The notes: generated by a model from the sequence alone, not told the origin. Counted from the stretch's first letter, positions 38,188-47,779 are shown. The stretch: 64,000 bases of DNA from Nostoc sp. CHAB 5844 (GCF_020829595.1 NZ_JAIVFW010000001.1:248001-312000), one strand, 5' to 3'. Numbers and translations: made by a program.

Positions 38188-38829
38188 ATGCAAAATCAAG
38201 TGTCTGATCAAAATTCTAGTCAAAAACCCGATAATTCCTGGATCGCCGAGTTAGGTAGAACAGTTGTATTAAGTATCGTTCTTGCTCTTGGCATTCGTAC
38301 TTTTGTTGCCGAAGCTCGCTGGATTCCTTCTGGTTCTATGGAACCAACTTTGCATGGTACTCAAAACCAGTGGGAAGCAGACAAGATTATTGTTGATAAG
38401 TTGAAGTACAAGTTTGCCAACCCTCAACGGGGAGATATTGTTGTCTTTTCACCCACTGACGAACTCAAAAAAGAACAATATCAAGATGCTTTTATTAAAC
38501 GTGTCATTGGCTTACCAGGAGAAAAGGTAGAACTACGGAATGGTAAAGTTTATATCAATCAAAAGCCTCTGGATGAGGAAAGTTATCTCAGTTCTAGTCA
38601 ACGTACAGTCGTTGATGTTTGCACTTCCGGACAGCAACCAGCTTTCTTGACAAAACCTCAGACAATACCACCAAATTCATACTTAGTGTTAGGTGATAAC
38701 CGTAACAGTAGTTACGACAGCCGTTGTTGGGGTGTTGTTCCGCGTGAGAATATTATCGGCCGGGCTGTACTACGCTTTTGGCCGCTGAATCATGTTGGTG
38801 GCATTGATAAATCGCCACTGTATCCATAG
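38188..38829 (+). CDS. lepB: Signal peptidase I (LepB)
   Basis: Membrane-bound leader peptidase that removes signal peptides from exported proteins. One N-terminal membrane segment (about residues 22-38) precedes the catalytic Ser50 in IPSGSMEPTL. The general-base Lys is Lys104 in AFIKRVIGLPGE, and YLVLGDNRNSSYDSR and WGVVPRENIIGRA are further family boxes. At 213 residues it is the short cyanobacterial type; several paralogues per genome are usual. The ATG is at 38188. The MOSC gene follows only 15 bases downstream and is probably co-transcribed. Confidence 0.95.
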   Translation: MQNQVSDQNSSQKPDNSWIAELGRTVVLSIVLALGIRTFVAEARWIPSGSMEPTLHGTQNQWEADKIIVDKLKYKFANPQRGDIVVFSPTDELKKEQYQDAFIKRVIGLPGEKVELRNGKVYINQKPLDEESYLSSSQRTVVDVCTSGQQPAFLTKPQTIPPNSYLVLGDNRNSSYDSRCWGVVPRENIIGRAVLRFWPLNHVGGIDKSPLYP

Positions 38830-38844
38830 CTGAGTCATGCTGGA

Positions 38845-39636
38845 ATGCCGTACCTAGCCAAAATCTTAATTTACCCGATGAAGTCACTAGATGGGGTAGA
38901 AGTAGTACAAGCCGAGGTTTTGTCTAGTGGCGCATTAAAGTGCGATCGCGAGTTTGCCTTGGTTGATGAACAGGGTAAATTTGTGAATGGTAAGCGATAT
39001 GCAAAAATTCATTTACTGCGATCGCAATTTAACATCTCAAACAGAACTATCTCGTTAAAAATTCCCAACCAGGATTTGCCACGAGTTTTTCATTTGGATA
39101 CGGAACAAGAAGCACTAGCTGCAATTTTGAGTGAATTTTTTGGGTTTTCTCTTACCATAGTCCAGAACCCACTTGTGGGCTTTCCTGATGATACAGACTC
39201 CTCTGGGCCAACGGTGATTAGTACGGCAACTTTAACAGAAGTGGCTTCTTGGTTTCCTGGTGTGAGTGTCAACGAAATGCGCCGTCGCATACGTGCCAAC
39301 ATCGAAATAGCAGGCGTACCCGCGTTTTGGGAAGATCAGTTATTTAGTGAACCAGGCAAGTTCGTATCTTTTCGAGTCGGAGATGTGCTGTTGTTTGGAG
39401 TTAACCCATGTCAGCGTTGTATAGTGCCAACACGCCATCCTGACTCAGCCGCAGCTTACTCAAATTTTCAAAAAATATTTATCAAACAGCGGCAAGCCAC
39501 ATTGCCAGAGTGGGTTAATTCATCCCACTTTAATCATTTTTATCGGTTGAGTGTGAACACTAGATTGCCGATATCAGAATCTGGCAAGTTACTCCAAATT
39601 GGTGATGAAATTGAAATAATTTCTGAAATTAATTAA
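38845..39636 (+). CDS. MOSC domain protein (mARC/YcbX-like)
   Basis: A 263-residue protein with an N-terminal MOSC-associated beta-barrel (ILIYPMKSLDGVEVVQAEVL, LKCDREFALVDEQGKFVNGK) and a C-terminal MOSC domain with the sulphur-binding Cys in GVNPCQRCIVPTRHPDS. Relatives (YcbX, mARC) use molybdenum cofactor to reduce N-hydroxylated compounds. The YcbX-type ferredoxin domain is absent, so an external electron donor would be needed. It follows lepB by 15 bases. Substrate unknown. Confidence 0.9.
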   Translation: MPYLAKILIYPMKSLDGVEVVQAEVLSSGALKCDREFALVDEQGKFVNGKRYAKIHLLRSQFNISNRTISLKIPNQDLPRVFHLDTEQEALAAILSEFFGFSLTIVQNPLVGFPDDTDSSGPTVISTATLTEVASWFPGVSVNEMRRRIRANIEIAGVPAFWEDQLFSEPGKFVSFRVGDVLLFGVNPCQRCIVPTRHPDSAAAYSNFQKIFIKQRQATLPEWVNSSHFNHFYRLSVNTRLPISESGKLLQIGDEIEIISEIN

Positions 39637-39711
39637 TATTATTTAAAACTAAAAATTTAAAATTTATAAATATATAGTATTCGTATTTGATTTATGAAAT
39701 ATACGTAGCCA

Positions 39712-39788
39712 GTAGGATGCGTTATGCCTTTGGCTAACGCACCATTCAACGGTTTTGGTGTTGTACTCTCGTCGCTAACACACCCTAC
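39712..39788. repeat. GTAGGATGCGTTA fold-back repeat
   Basis: The outer arms GTAGGATGCGTTA and TAACACACCCTAC pair imperfectly. An inner hairpin (GCGTTA...TAACGC) lies inside. This is a common dispersed non-coding repeat type in cyanobacteria. Confidence 0.7.
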
Positions 39789-39839
39789 ATATACTTAATA
39801 GGATTCCTACAGCCGACCTAAATCATTCGTGAACAACAA

Positions 39840-39870
39840 GATACCCGACTTCTTCAAGAAGTCGGGTATC
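39840..39870. repeat. Dispersed hairpin, second copy of the 29109 family
   Basis: Perfect 15-base arms GATACCCGACTTCTT around one C. It differs from the 29109-29147 copy by compensating changes in the arms (CCCC/GGGG against ACCC/GGGT), which keep the pairing. Confidence 0.85.
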
Positions 39871-40347
39871 TGAGTCTTTCGATGTTTACAAATCAAATAG
39901 GATTGCCATAACACCGAGCTAGATAAAGTAAATTAAGATGCTATAACAAAGTTTGAGGACTTAGTATCGGAATCAATTTACCAACAATATGTATGTGTAC
40001 AGCCTAACAAAAGTATATTTTTATACTAAAAACATAAGACATTTGTGGTTTTTAAGCTTGCATATAGTAATAACCCTGCTCAAAATATGTATTTGATATA
40101 ACTTAATTCAAGGATGATTCTTGTAAGGAGGGCGGGAAAGCTTGCCCTAAAAAGACAAGAAGCAAGATACCCATACCACAACGTCAACAAAATCATCCCG
40201 CAAATATACAACGTCGAAAATGAAATCTGCAATCCTCTAGAACAGCATTTTAATATCAGCTAAAAATCAAATATTCCGGGTTTTTATAAATTTAGCTAAT
40301 AAATATCAGTTTAAGCAAATTATGGAATTGACTAGAAGCAAAACATA

Positions 40348-42183
40348 ATGAACTACCAGCAGTTAAACCCGGATAAAAAAGATATCTTAATAATTGATGA
40401 CAAGGCAGAAAATCTAAGAGTTTTATCTTCACTACTGGCTAGAAAGGGATACAACGTCCGTAAAGCATTGAATTGGCAAATGGCTTTAACTGCTTGTCGA
40501 ACAGTGTTACCCGATCTAATTTTACTCGATATTATGATGCCAGAAGTTGATGGTTATGAAGTTTGCAAACGTTTGAAAACTTGGGATTTAACAGCAGATA
40601 TTCCTGTAATTTTTATTAGTGCTTTAGATGATGTTTTTGATAAAATCAAAGCTTTTAGATTAGGAGGAGTAGATTATATTACTAAACCCTTTGATTTTGA
40701 AGAAGTTGTAGTGCGTGTACAAAATCAACTAGAACTGAGGGCAGCACGGCTAGAAATATTAAGACTGAATACTGAACTAGAACAAAGGGTAAAGTGTCGC
40801 ACTTTGGAACTAGAAAATGCTCTGCAAAAACTTCAAGGAGAAATCGCTTCTCGTCAACAACTGCAAGATAAATTGCTAGATATAGTTCTTCATGATTCGC
40901 TCACTGGATTACCAAATCGAGTTTTGTTTTTGAGCAAACTAGGCAAAGCTCTCAACCTTGCTAGGGAAAATATCAATTATCAGTTTGCTGTACTGTATTT
41001 AGATTGCGATCGCTTCAAAGTTGTCAATGATTCTTTAGGCCATATTGTAGGAGATGAACTACTCATTGCTATTGCCGACCGCCTGAAATTATGTCTAAAT
41101 CCAAGTAATACTCTGGCACGATTAGGTGGCGACGAATTTGGCATTCTTTTAGAAAATCTCACAGATATTAGTTCCGCTACCCAAGTTGCGGAATTGATAC
41201 TGCAACAGCTATCTATCACATTTAAATTGTCCAGACATGAAGTATTCATGAATGCTAGTATTGGCATTAATTGGGGTAATAAAGACTACGAAAAACCCGA
41301 ATATTTATTGCGCGATGCTGACACAGCAATGTATCGGGCTAAAGCTCAAGGAAAAGCTAGGTATAAAGTATTTAATCCTGAAATGTATCAGGAAGCAATA
41401 CAACTTCTCGAAATAGAAAATGATCTGCGTAAGGCGATTGAACGAGAAGAATTGGTTATTTACTATCAGCCAATTATTTCCCTGTGTACAGGCAGAATTT
41501 CTGGATTTGAAGCACTGGTGCGTTGGCTACATCCGGTTCGTGGTCTTATTGCTCCTACAGAGTTTATCCCCATAGCAGAAGAAACAGGCTTGATTAATAC
41601 TATTGATATATGGATGTTGCAATCAGCCTGCCATCAATTACGGATTTGGCAAAATTACCCAGCGACACCAGAAAACCTAACTATCAGTGTCAATTTAAGT
41701 GCGCGTCTTTTTACTCAACCTAACTTAATTGCACAGATTGATCAAATTATTTATGAAACTAAAATCAATCCATCAAATCTAGAACTAGAAATTACTGAAA
41801 GTGTCATTATGGAAAACACTAATTTTGTAAAAAAAATTATTGAAGAGATTAAAAAGCGCAAAATTAAGTTGGTAATGGATGACTTTGGTACTGGTTATTC
41901 CTCCCTCAGCTATCTACATAGCTTTCCTTTAGACTCATTGAAAATTGATAAATGTTTCATCAATAGGATGCAATTTCATCAACATACCATGGGATTAGTA
42001 CCAACAATAATTAGTATTGCTGAATCAATGGGTATGACTGTAATTGCTGAAGGAGTTGAAACCAAAGAACAATTAATAAAATTAAGAAATTTAAACTGTG
42101 ATTTTGCTCAAGGGTATCTGTTTTCTGAACCCTTGGAACAACAATCAGTGATTAATTTTATTGCTTCTATGCCTCAGTGGTAA
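40348..42183 (+). CDS. REC-GGDEF-EAL cyclic-di-GMP protein
   Basis: A 611-residue response regulator that could make and/or degrade c-di-GMP. The N-terminal receiver carries Asp61 (LILLDIMMPEVDG) and the Lys of YITKPFDF. A coiled linker (about 130-180) leads to a GGDEF domain with intact RLGGDEFG near 260, and an EAL domain with FEALVRW near 389 plus ELEITESVIM, MDDFGTGYSSL and AEGVET. Both catalytic sites look complete, so net direction cannot be told. It is monocistronic by position. The GGDEF-EAL output could influence motility, but no partner kinase is adjacent. Confidence 0.93.
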   Translation: MNYQQLNPDKKDILIIDDKAENLRVLSSLLARKGYNVRKALNWQMALTACRTVLPDLILLDIMMPEVDGYEVCKRLKTWDLTADIPVIFISALDDVFDKIKAFRLGGVDYITKPFDFEEVVVRVQNQLELRAARLEILRLNTELEQRVKCRTLELENALQKLQGEIASRQQLQDKLLDIVLHDSLTGLPNRVLFLSKLGKALNLARENINYQFAVLYLDCDRFKVVNDSLGHIVGDELLIAIADRLKLCLNPSNTLARLGGDEFGILLENLTDISSATQVAELILQQLSITFKLSRHEVFMNASIGINWGNKDYEKPEYLLRDADTAMYRAKAQGKARYKVFNPEMYQEAIQLLEIENDLRKAIEREELVIYYQPIISLCTGRISGFEALVRWLHPVRGLIAPTEFIPIAEETGLINTIDIWMLQSACHQLRIWQNYPATPENLTISVNLSARLFTQPNLIAQIDQIIYETKINPSNLELEITESVIMENTNFVKKIIEEIKKRKIKLVMDDFGTGYSSLSYLHSFPLDSLKIDKCFINRMQFHQHTMGLVPTIISIAESMGMTVIAEGVETKEQLIKLRNLNCDFAQGYLFSEPLEQQSVINFIASMPQW

Positions 42184-42643
42184 TATCAAAAGGAGTCAGA
42201 AAACAGAATTTAGAATACTCTACCCACAAGGTGCATTAGTTTTAATTACGAATAATATTTAATTACAATATTTATGCTACTAAGGCTTTATATAAGGGAG
42301 CGGAAAATAGCGAGTGAGCGCAGCAAGAAAAAATCAAGCCTATTGATTAAATTAGCAATTAGTTAGCAAATTATCAGACAAGCAGCGGAGTTTGCAATTA
42401 CCATGTCCATCCAATTATTAGAGTAACAATTTGTACAAGAAGAGTAATATAATTAAATTTTACAATTATTAATATAAAAAAATTTTGATTTTGTCAAAGT
42501 AACAAGAGAATATTTTGCAACAGCTCATTGACAGCCGCTCTCAAAAGTGAGAGTCTGGGTACTCAGAACTCAGAATAATGTAACTAAAATTTTTTATTGA
42601 TTAAAGACTACTATTTTCAGTTACATAAAAGCATAATAGAGAT
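42184..42643. other. Intergenic region upstream of ldpA
   Basis: About 460 AT-rich bases; no gene, no clear hairpin. Presumed ldpA promoter region. Confidence 0.4.
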
Positions 42644-43813
42644 GTGACTGATTTGTTTGCCCCTTTACATTCCTTGGAAAAAGGTCACTGGTTCAAGCTC
42701 ATCTGTGGAGCCAGCTACCAACATCTGCCAGCAGTCAGAAGTTTAACATTAGCCTACACTTTGGCGGGTGCTGACTGCATAGATGTGGCAGCTGATCCTG
42801 CGGTAATGACAGCAGCCCAAGAAGCGTTGCAAGTAGCTAAAACGCTGACGATAGAAGCTCAACAACGAGGCTTCAATTATCAAGGTGGTTCACCCTTTTT
42901 GATGGTGAGCTTAAACGATGGTGAAGACCCTCATTTTCGTAAAGCCGAGTTTGATGCACTTCAGTGTCCCACAGACTGCCCAAGACCATGTGAGCGAGTT
43001 TGTCCAGCACAGGCGATCATATTTAACCGGACACAAGATGATTTTTCAGGAGTAGAATCTCAGAAATGCTACGGTTGTGGTCGTTGCATACCACTATGTC
43101 CATACGATATAATTTATACTAGCTCGTATATGTCAACGCCAAAGGCGATCGCGCCAATGGTAATTTCAACGGGAGTAGATGCCGTAGAAATTCACACACA
43201 AGTAGGACGCTTAGTAGAATTTCAGAAATTATGGCAAGCAATTTCACCTTGGGCTGAACAACTCAAGGTAGTAGCTATTAGCTGTCCCGATGGCGAAGGC
43301 ATGATTGACTACTTAAACGCAATTTATGACCTAATTACCCCACGTCCTCGCACCTTAATTTGGCAAACCGATGGTCGCCCCATGAGTGGTGATATTGGAG
43401 ATGGCACCACTCTGGCGGCAGTCAAATTAGGACAAAAAGTTTTGGCGGCTAACTTACCGGGATATGTGCAATTAGCAGGTGGCACAAATAGCTACACCGT
43501 TGCTAAGTTAAAGGCAATGGGACTACTTAAAGAAGTAAGGGAGCAAGGGAGCAGGGGAGCAGGGGTGAAAGACTCTTCCTTCCCCTCTGCACCTCTGCCC
43601 CTCTGCCCCTCTTTTTCTGTTGCAGGGGTTGCCTATGGGAGCTATGCCCGTGTATTGCTGTCACCAGTTCTCGAACAGTTAGAAAATAAGGAGGTGAGTA
43701 ACACCAGTGTCAAAGCGACTGTCCGCCTGGAAGCAGAACCAGACTTATTGTGGGAAGCTGTAGCGCTTGCCCATTCTCTCGTTTCCCAGATCAAGTCACA
43801 GCAGGAGCGGTAA
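42644..43813 (+). CDS. ldpA: LdpA, iron-sulfur protein linked to circadian clock input
   Basis: Homologue of light-dependent period protein LdpA, which in Synechococcus elongatus senses redox state and affects the Kai clock period. The start is GTG 42644 (MTDLFAPLHSLEKGHWFKLI). Ferredoxin-like clusters are seen as CPTDCPRPCERVCPAQAI and CYGCGRCIPLCPYDII, enough for two [4Fe-4S] centres. A C-terminal LdpA domain includes YGSYARVLLSPVLEQLE. At about 299-324 lies a low-complexity insert (REQGSRGAGVKDSS then FPSAPLPLCPSF) encoded by a G/C-rich tandem repeat. The reading frame stays open. The next gene starts 41 bases downstream. Confidence 0.92.
   Translation: MTDLFAPLHSLEKGHWFKLICGASYQHLPAVRSLTLAYTLAGADCIDVAADPAVMTAAQEALQVAKTLTIEAQQRGFNYQGGSPFLMVSLNDGEDPHFRKAEFDALQCPTDCPRPCERVCPAQAIIFNRTQDDFSGVESQKCYGCGRCIPLCPYDIIYTSSYMSTPKAIAPMVISTGVDAVEIHTQVGRLVEFQKLWQAISPWAEQLKVVAISCPDGEGMIDYLNAIYDLITPRPRTLIWQTDGRPMSGDIGDGTTLAAVKLGQKVLAANLPGYVQLAGGTNSYTVAKLKAMGLLKEVREQGSRGAGVKDSSFPSAPLPLCPSFSVAGVAYGSYARVLLSPVLEQLENKEVSNTSVKATVRLEAEPDLLWEAVALAHSLVSQIKSQQER
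43537..43614. repeat. GCAGGGG-type repeat inserted in the ldpA reading frame
   Basis: GGGAGCAAGGGAGCAGGGG and CCTCTGCCCCTCTGCCCC arms form a potential fold-back around AAAGACTCTTCC. The repeat family is the same as at 15158-15243 and 15653-15694. It adds about 25 codons to ldpA without a stop. Confidence 0.82.
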
Positions 43814-43853
43814 TCGCTCGTTCGTTATCTCTCAAAACGTCACTATAGAAAGC

Positions 43854-45587
43854 ATGACGATTACAGACGATCTCCAAAAGTTATTAGACATCTTGCCCCA
43901 AGACTTGCGACAAGTACTAGAAAATCATCCCAAGCGAGATAGTTTAGTTGAAGTAGTCTTGGATTTGGGTCGTCGCCCAGAGGCTCGCTTTCCTAATCAA
44001 GCGGAGTATCTGAGTGAAACACCCGTAAATCAAGCACAAATTGATGATTGCATTCAGCGAGTCGGCACCTTTGGCGGAGATAATCGAGCAGGAATTGAGC
44101 AGACTTTGCATCGGATCAGTGCTATCCGCAACCGTAATGGTAAAATTATTGGCTTAACCTGTCGTGTAGGTCGTGCAATATTCGGTACTATTGGCATGAT
44201 CCGCGATTTGGTAGAAACAGGTAAATCCATTCTCATGCTGGGTCGTCCAGGTGTGGGTAAAACTACCGCTCTACGGGAAATTGCCCGTGTGTTGGCAGAT
44301 GAGTTAAACAAGCGAGTAGTAATTATCGATACCTCCAACGAAATCGCTGGGGATGGAGATGTTGCCCATCCTGCCATTGGTCGGGCGAGACGGATGCAAG
44401 TAGCTCATCCAGAACTTCAGCATCAAGTCATGATTGAGGCTGTGGAAAACCATATGCCAGAAGTCATTGTGATTGATGAAATCGGCACAGAACTGGAAGC
44501 TTTAGCAGCTCGTACCATTGCCGAACGCGGTGTGCAATTGGTAGGTACTGCTCACGGGAACCAAATTGAAAACCTGATCAAAAACCCGACACTTTCTGAT
44601 TTGGTCGGGGGTATTCAGGCTGTGACGCTGGGAGACGACGAAGCTAGAAGGCGCGGTTCGCAAAAGACGGTGTTAGAACGTAAAGCTCCTCCTACCTTCG
44701 AGATTGCTGTAGAAATGTTAGAACGGCAACGTTGGGTAGTCCATGAAAGTGTTGCTGACACAGTAGATATTTTGTTGCGTGGACGACAACCAAGCCCACA
44801 AACACGCACTGTGGATGACAACGGCAAAGTTGCAATCACTCGGCAGCTATCGGTGGTTAATGGTCGTGGCGGACAGATAGCAAGCGGGGAAGAAATCTCA
44901 TCAGGGCGACAGTCTGGCGGTTGGCGTGCATCTGGACAGATGGTAGCCCTACCACCATTGGCTGTAGAGCGGGAAAAGGTGACTGGACAAAGTGAGTTTG
45001 ACCGCTTGCTAGAGGAATCCTTTAACTACTCGGACAGCATTGATTTCGCTGCTACTAAGAATGCTGGGCCAAACGGCGAAGATTTGCCACTGCACGTTTA
45101 TCCGTATGGTGTGAGTCGCCACCAACTAGAACAGGTAATTAGTGTGTTGACGTTGCCTGTGATATTGACAAAAGATATCGATAGTGCTGATGCAATTTTG
45201 GCATTGCGATCGCATGTCAAAAACCACGCTAAACTACGGCAAATGGCCAAAGCCCGTCATGTACCCATCCACATGATTAAGGCCAGCACCATTCCGCAAA
45301 TTACCCGTGGACTGCGGCGGTTGCTGAACATTGATGACCCAGAAATTGCTGATGACCGCGAACTGCAACTTTTTCTGCACAGTGGTAGTGATGACGAAAT
45401 TGATGCCCTCGAAGAAGCCAGACTTGCTGTAGAGCAAATTGTCATTCCTAAAGGACAGCCAGTTGAGTTATTGCCCCGTTCTCCCCAAGTTCGCAAAATG
45501 CAGCATGAGTTGGTTGAACACTATCGTCTCAAATCCCATAGCTTTGGCGAAGAACCTAATCGCCGCTTAAGGATTTATCCGGCGTAA
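43854..45587 (+). CDS. Ycf45-like AAA ATPase with R3H domain
   Basis: A 577-residue protein known in cyanobacteria and some plastids (Ycf45). A Walker A (GRPGVGKTTALREI) and Walker B (EVIVIDEIGTE) define an ATPase core near 120-220, related to SpoIIIAA/secretion-type ATPases. The C-terminal end (HYRLKSHSFGEEPNRRLRIY) is an R3H single-strand nucleic-acid-binding motif. Function is not established. I use the ATG at 43854; an upstream in-frame ATG at 43767 would overlap ldpA and adds an unlikely serine-rich leader. It probably shares a transcript with ldpA. Confidence 0.9.
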   Translation: MTITDDLQKLLDILPQDLRQVLENHPKRDSLVEVVLDLGRRPEARFPNQAEYLSETPVNQAQIDDCIQRVGTFGGDNRAGIEQTLHRISAIRNRNGKIIGLTCRVGRAIFGTIGMIRDLVETGKSILMLGRPGVGKTTALREIARVLADELNKRVVIIDTSNEIAGDGDVAHPAIGRARRMQVAHPELQHQVMIEAVENHMPEVIVIDEIGTELEALAARTIAERGVQLVGTAHGNQIENLIKNPTLSDLVGGIQAVTLGDDEARRRGSQKTVLERKAPPTFEIAVEMLERQRWVVHESVADTVDILLRGRQPSPQTRTVDDNGKVAITRQLSVVNGRGGQIASGEEISSGRQSGGWRASGQMVALPPLAVEREKVTGQSEFDRLLEESFNYSDSIDFAATKNAGPNGEDLPLHVYPYGVSRHQLEQVISVLTLPVILTKDIDSADAILALRSHVKNHAKLRQMAKARHVPIHMIKASTIPQITRGLRRLLNIDDPEIADDRELQLFLHSGSDDEIDALEEARLAVEQIVIPKGQPVELLPRSPQVRKMQHELVEHYRLKSHSFGEEPNRRLRIYPA

Positions 45588-45588
45588 T

Positions 45589-45671
45589 GTAGGGTGTGAG
45601 GGTGTAAGGGTGTAGGGGGGTAAGGGTTTTTTGCTCACCTACACCCCACACCCCTAAACCCCTACACCCTT
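45589..45671. repeat. GGGTGTA heptamer fold-back between convergent genes
   Basis: Left arm GTAGGGTGTGAGGGTGTAAG and right arm CACCCCTAAACCCCTACACC pair around TTTTTTGCTC. It lies exactly between two convergent stop codons and can serve as a bidirectional terminator. Another GGGTGTA/TACACCC fold-back is at 47641-47683, on the other side of thyX. Confidence 0.78.
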
Positions 45672-45675
45672 AGTT

Positions 45676-47562
45676 TTAAGGTGCTAATCGAGCTTTACCT
45701 AAACGCTGCTTTTCATACCATTGTGCGATCGCAGGTGTCCACTCAGCAAAATGCGGCCACATTAATTCGCACAGTTTCTGAATTTCTAATTGAGCATCTT
45801 TTTTATTTCTCAAGTCACAAAAATGCAAGAATGACCTGAGATTGAAGCTAACTACAAAATGCTGGCGATAGTCAAAAGGTACTATCCCTCTAGCGTGTTC
45901 TTCAGACATTCCCGCTGCAAAACTCGCTGCATATCGTTTAGCCGCTTCCAGACACCATTCTAAATCTGCGGCACGTTGCTCTGGTGAATAGTAATATTTT
46001 TTTCCTTGTCTATCTGTGTAATAACCAACAGGACGCAGGTAGAAAACATCTTCTATGTCTTTTTTGCCTTCTAATACTTGGATAAATTGATTTCCTGTAT
46101 ACCTAAAAGAATTATGAACAACTACGCCATTAGCAACAAAATTGTGCCATTTTCCATCTACTTCTAAATCATAAGTTTTTTGCATCCCTAAATATCGCAC
46201 TTGTACGACTTTCATTGGGTGCGCTTTTAATTTTCGTCCTGCTGGTTTAGGTTTTTGAGGAAGAGCCACAATAGGAACGAAATTTTGAGCAAATTCTAGT
46301 TCAAGCCCTTGGTTATGAATTTTTCGGTGGCAACTTTTACACACAGTGGCTAAATTGTCAAAGTCATATCCTTTATCAGGATGTGAGTAAACTGGCAATA
46401 AGTGATGAGCATGAAGCGAACCTCCAGGAACACCGCACGACTGACAAGTAAAATCAAACTTTTCATGTACTTGAGGAGCAACTGTCCGCGTCCAAGCACC
46501 TATCGAAACTCGTTCTTCTGTTACACCACCTTTCCAAAAATTGCTGTGTTCACCTCTGCGCGTGAAATGTTTTGACCTTTCTCTTCGCTGCTGTCTTTGT
46601 TCAGGAGTTAGATTTAGTTGATAAGCTCCTCGGAATCCTTTATTCCAAGGATTTTTTGTTCCTGATTTACATTTATTTAGTTTCAAATCGTAAAGATAAA
46701 CCCACTTTTTGATTGCCTCTATTGAACAACCAGCTTTTTCAGCAATTTGTCTAGCAGTTAAACCAGCTGATAGCTGTTCTTGCAGCCAAGTTTTATCTCG
46801 ATACAAACCTTCACCAACGATGACTCCGTTGGTCATTACGTAACAATCTTGGTTATATATAATAACCTCTCTACTATTATTCGTTACTAACTCTAAAGCT
46901 TCTCCCATAGTCTGCCAACCTTCTTCAGTTAGCAGACGATGATTTTCTGTACAGTCTAACGTTCTGCCATCTTTCAGCGTCAAGCGGTATACAGGTTGTA
47001 ATCCTTGATTAAAAACCTCTTTAATATGGCCGATTTCAAAAATACCCGTTTCTTCGTTCAGAACACGCAATTTCATTTTTCGCAGGCGGGTTTTACAATC
47101 TCTGCGATATATCCCTGGTTCTTCTCCCTTACGCCCTCGAATTTTTCTGTCACGGATGGCTTTTTCCCCATTAGTCCATAAATCGTAAAGTTCTGAAATT
47201 TTAATCTTTGTTAAAGAACCCGAAGTTTTAACAAAAGTAACTTCACTATCTCCACTCAGACATTGGACATCAAAACTCACGCCCACGCGATGAGTTCTAG
47301 CTTGTTGCATGACGCTGTGAGGAAAATAGCCGCAGTTGAAAACAATCTGGGGATGTTCTAATGGCCCGTAGTGTCCTCGTTCTCCTGCTAACAGTCGCTT
47401 GACTATCACTTCGCCGCATTGTGATTCCGAAGGCCATGAGTCTCGTTCATCAACCACAAATGCGTCAGTATAGTCCTGGTGCATCGCAGCATAAATCACT
47501 TGCTGCGGGTTTGGTGTTTTGGTAATCACCTCTACTCGGAATCGATGCATGGGTTTTTTCAA
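45676..47562 (-). CDS. thyX: FAD-dependent thymidylate synthase ThyX, intein-containing
   Basis: ThyX makes dTMP from dUMP with FAD and methylene-THF. The extein parts (residues 1-100 and 485-628, together 244 aa, a normal ThyX length) join to give the ThyX motif RTHRVGVSFDVQ|SFRYT, where the bar marks an intein of 384 residues. The site lies inside the active-site ThyX signature, so splicing is needed for activity. GYFPHSVMQQ and FNLRSFLHFCDLRNKKDAQL are further family motifs. The precursor starts at ATG 47562, although a second ATG five codons in is also possible. Both sides of the gene are G/C-rich fold-backs. Confidence 0.96.
   Translation of the reverse strand: MKKPMHRFRVEVITKTPNPQQVIYAAMHQDYTDAFVVDERDSWPSESQCGEVIVKRLLAGERGHYGPLEHPQIVFNCGYFPHSVMQQARTHRVGVSFDVQCLSGDSEVTFVKTSGSLTKIKISELYDLWTNGEKAIRDRKIRGRKGEEPGIYRRDCKTRLRKMKLRVLNEETGIFEIGHIKEVFNQGLQPVYRLTLKDGRTLDCTENHRLLTEEGWQTMGEALELVTNNSREVIIYNQDCYVMTNGVIVGEGLYRDKTWLQEQLSAGLTARQIAEKAGCSIEAIKKWVYLYDLKLNKCKSGTKNPWNKGFRGAYQLNLTPEQRQQRRERSKHFTRRGEHSNFWKGGVTEERVSIGAWTRTVAPQVHEKFDFTCQSCGVPGGSLHAHHLLPVYSHPDKGYDFDNLATVCKSCHRKIHNQGLELEFAQNFVPIVALPQKPKPAGRKLKAHPMKVVQVRYLGMQKTYDLEVDGKWHNFVANGVVVHNSFRYTGNQFIQVLEGKKDIEDVFYLRPVGYYTDRQGKKYYYSPEQRAADLEWCLEAAKRYAASFAAGMSEEHARGIVPFDYRQHFVVSFNLRSFLHFCDLRNKKDAQLEIQKLCELMWPHFAEWTPAIAQWYEKQRLGKARLAP
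46111..47262 (-). mobile_element. ThyX intein with HNH homing-endonuclease domain
   Basis: A 384-residue intein, precursor residues 101-484. Block A begins CLSGDSEV (Cys101, with Gln100 before it); block B is TLDCTENHRLLTEEGW; the C-terminal blocks read MQKTYDLEVDGKWHNFVANG and end VVVHN, followed by Ser485. The central part has a helix-turn-helix (LTARQIAEKAGCSIEAIKKW) and a zinc-binding HNH nuclease (CQSCG, HAHHLLPVYSHP, NLATVCKSCHRKIH). All catalytic residues for splicing (Cys1, TxxH, terminal His-Asn, +1 Ser) are present, so it should splice. The endonuclease also looks intact. Confidence 0.94.
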
Positions 47563-47640
47563 ACTAGGTACAAACGAGGATGAAAGCCTATCATATATCA
47601 GGACTGACGCACAAAGCTTAGTTGTGGAAATTGGGCGTGC

Positions 47641-47683
47641 GGGGGTAAGGGTGTAAAGGTTTTGAATACCTACACCCTACACC
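47641..47683. repeat. GGGTGTA-type fold-back
   Basis: GGGGGTAAGGGTGTAAAGG and CCTACACCCTACACC arms, related to 45589-45671. Confidence 0.65.
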
Positions 47684-47779
47684 GTTATTGCCTGATTGTA
47701 GCATTCAGCCAATTTGGGCTATCGCTCCATCGCCCATTAATAGACCTGCTCCCAAATACAAATATTTACGCCGTTCTAC

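Larger units (their letters stand above)
39637..40347. other. Intergenic region with two dispersed repeats
   Basis: About 700 bases without a gene. It holds the fold-back repeats at 39712-39788 and 39840-39870. The rest, up to the GGDEF gene, is AT-rich and must hold that gene's promoter. Confidence 0.5.
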
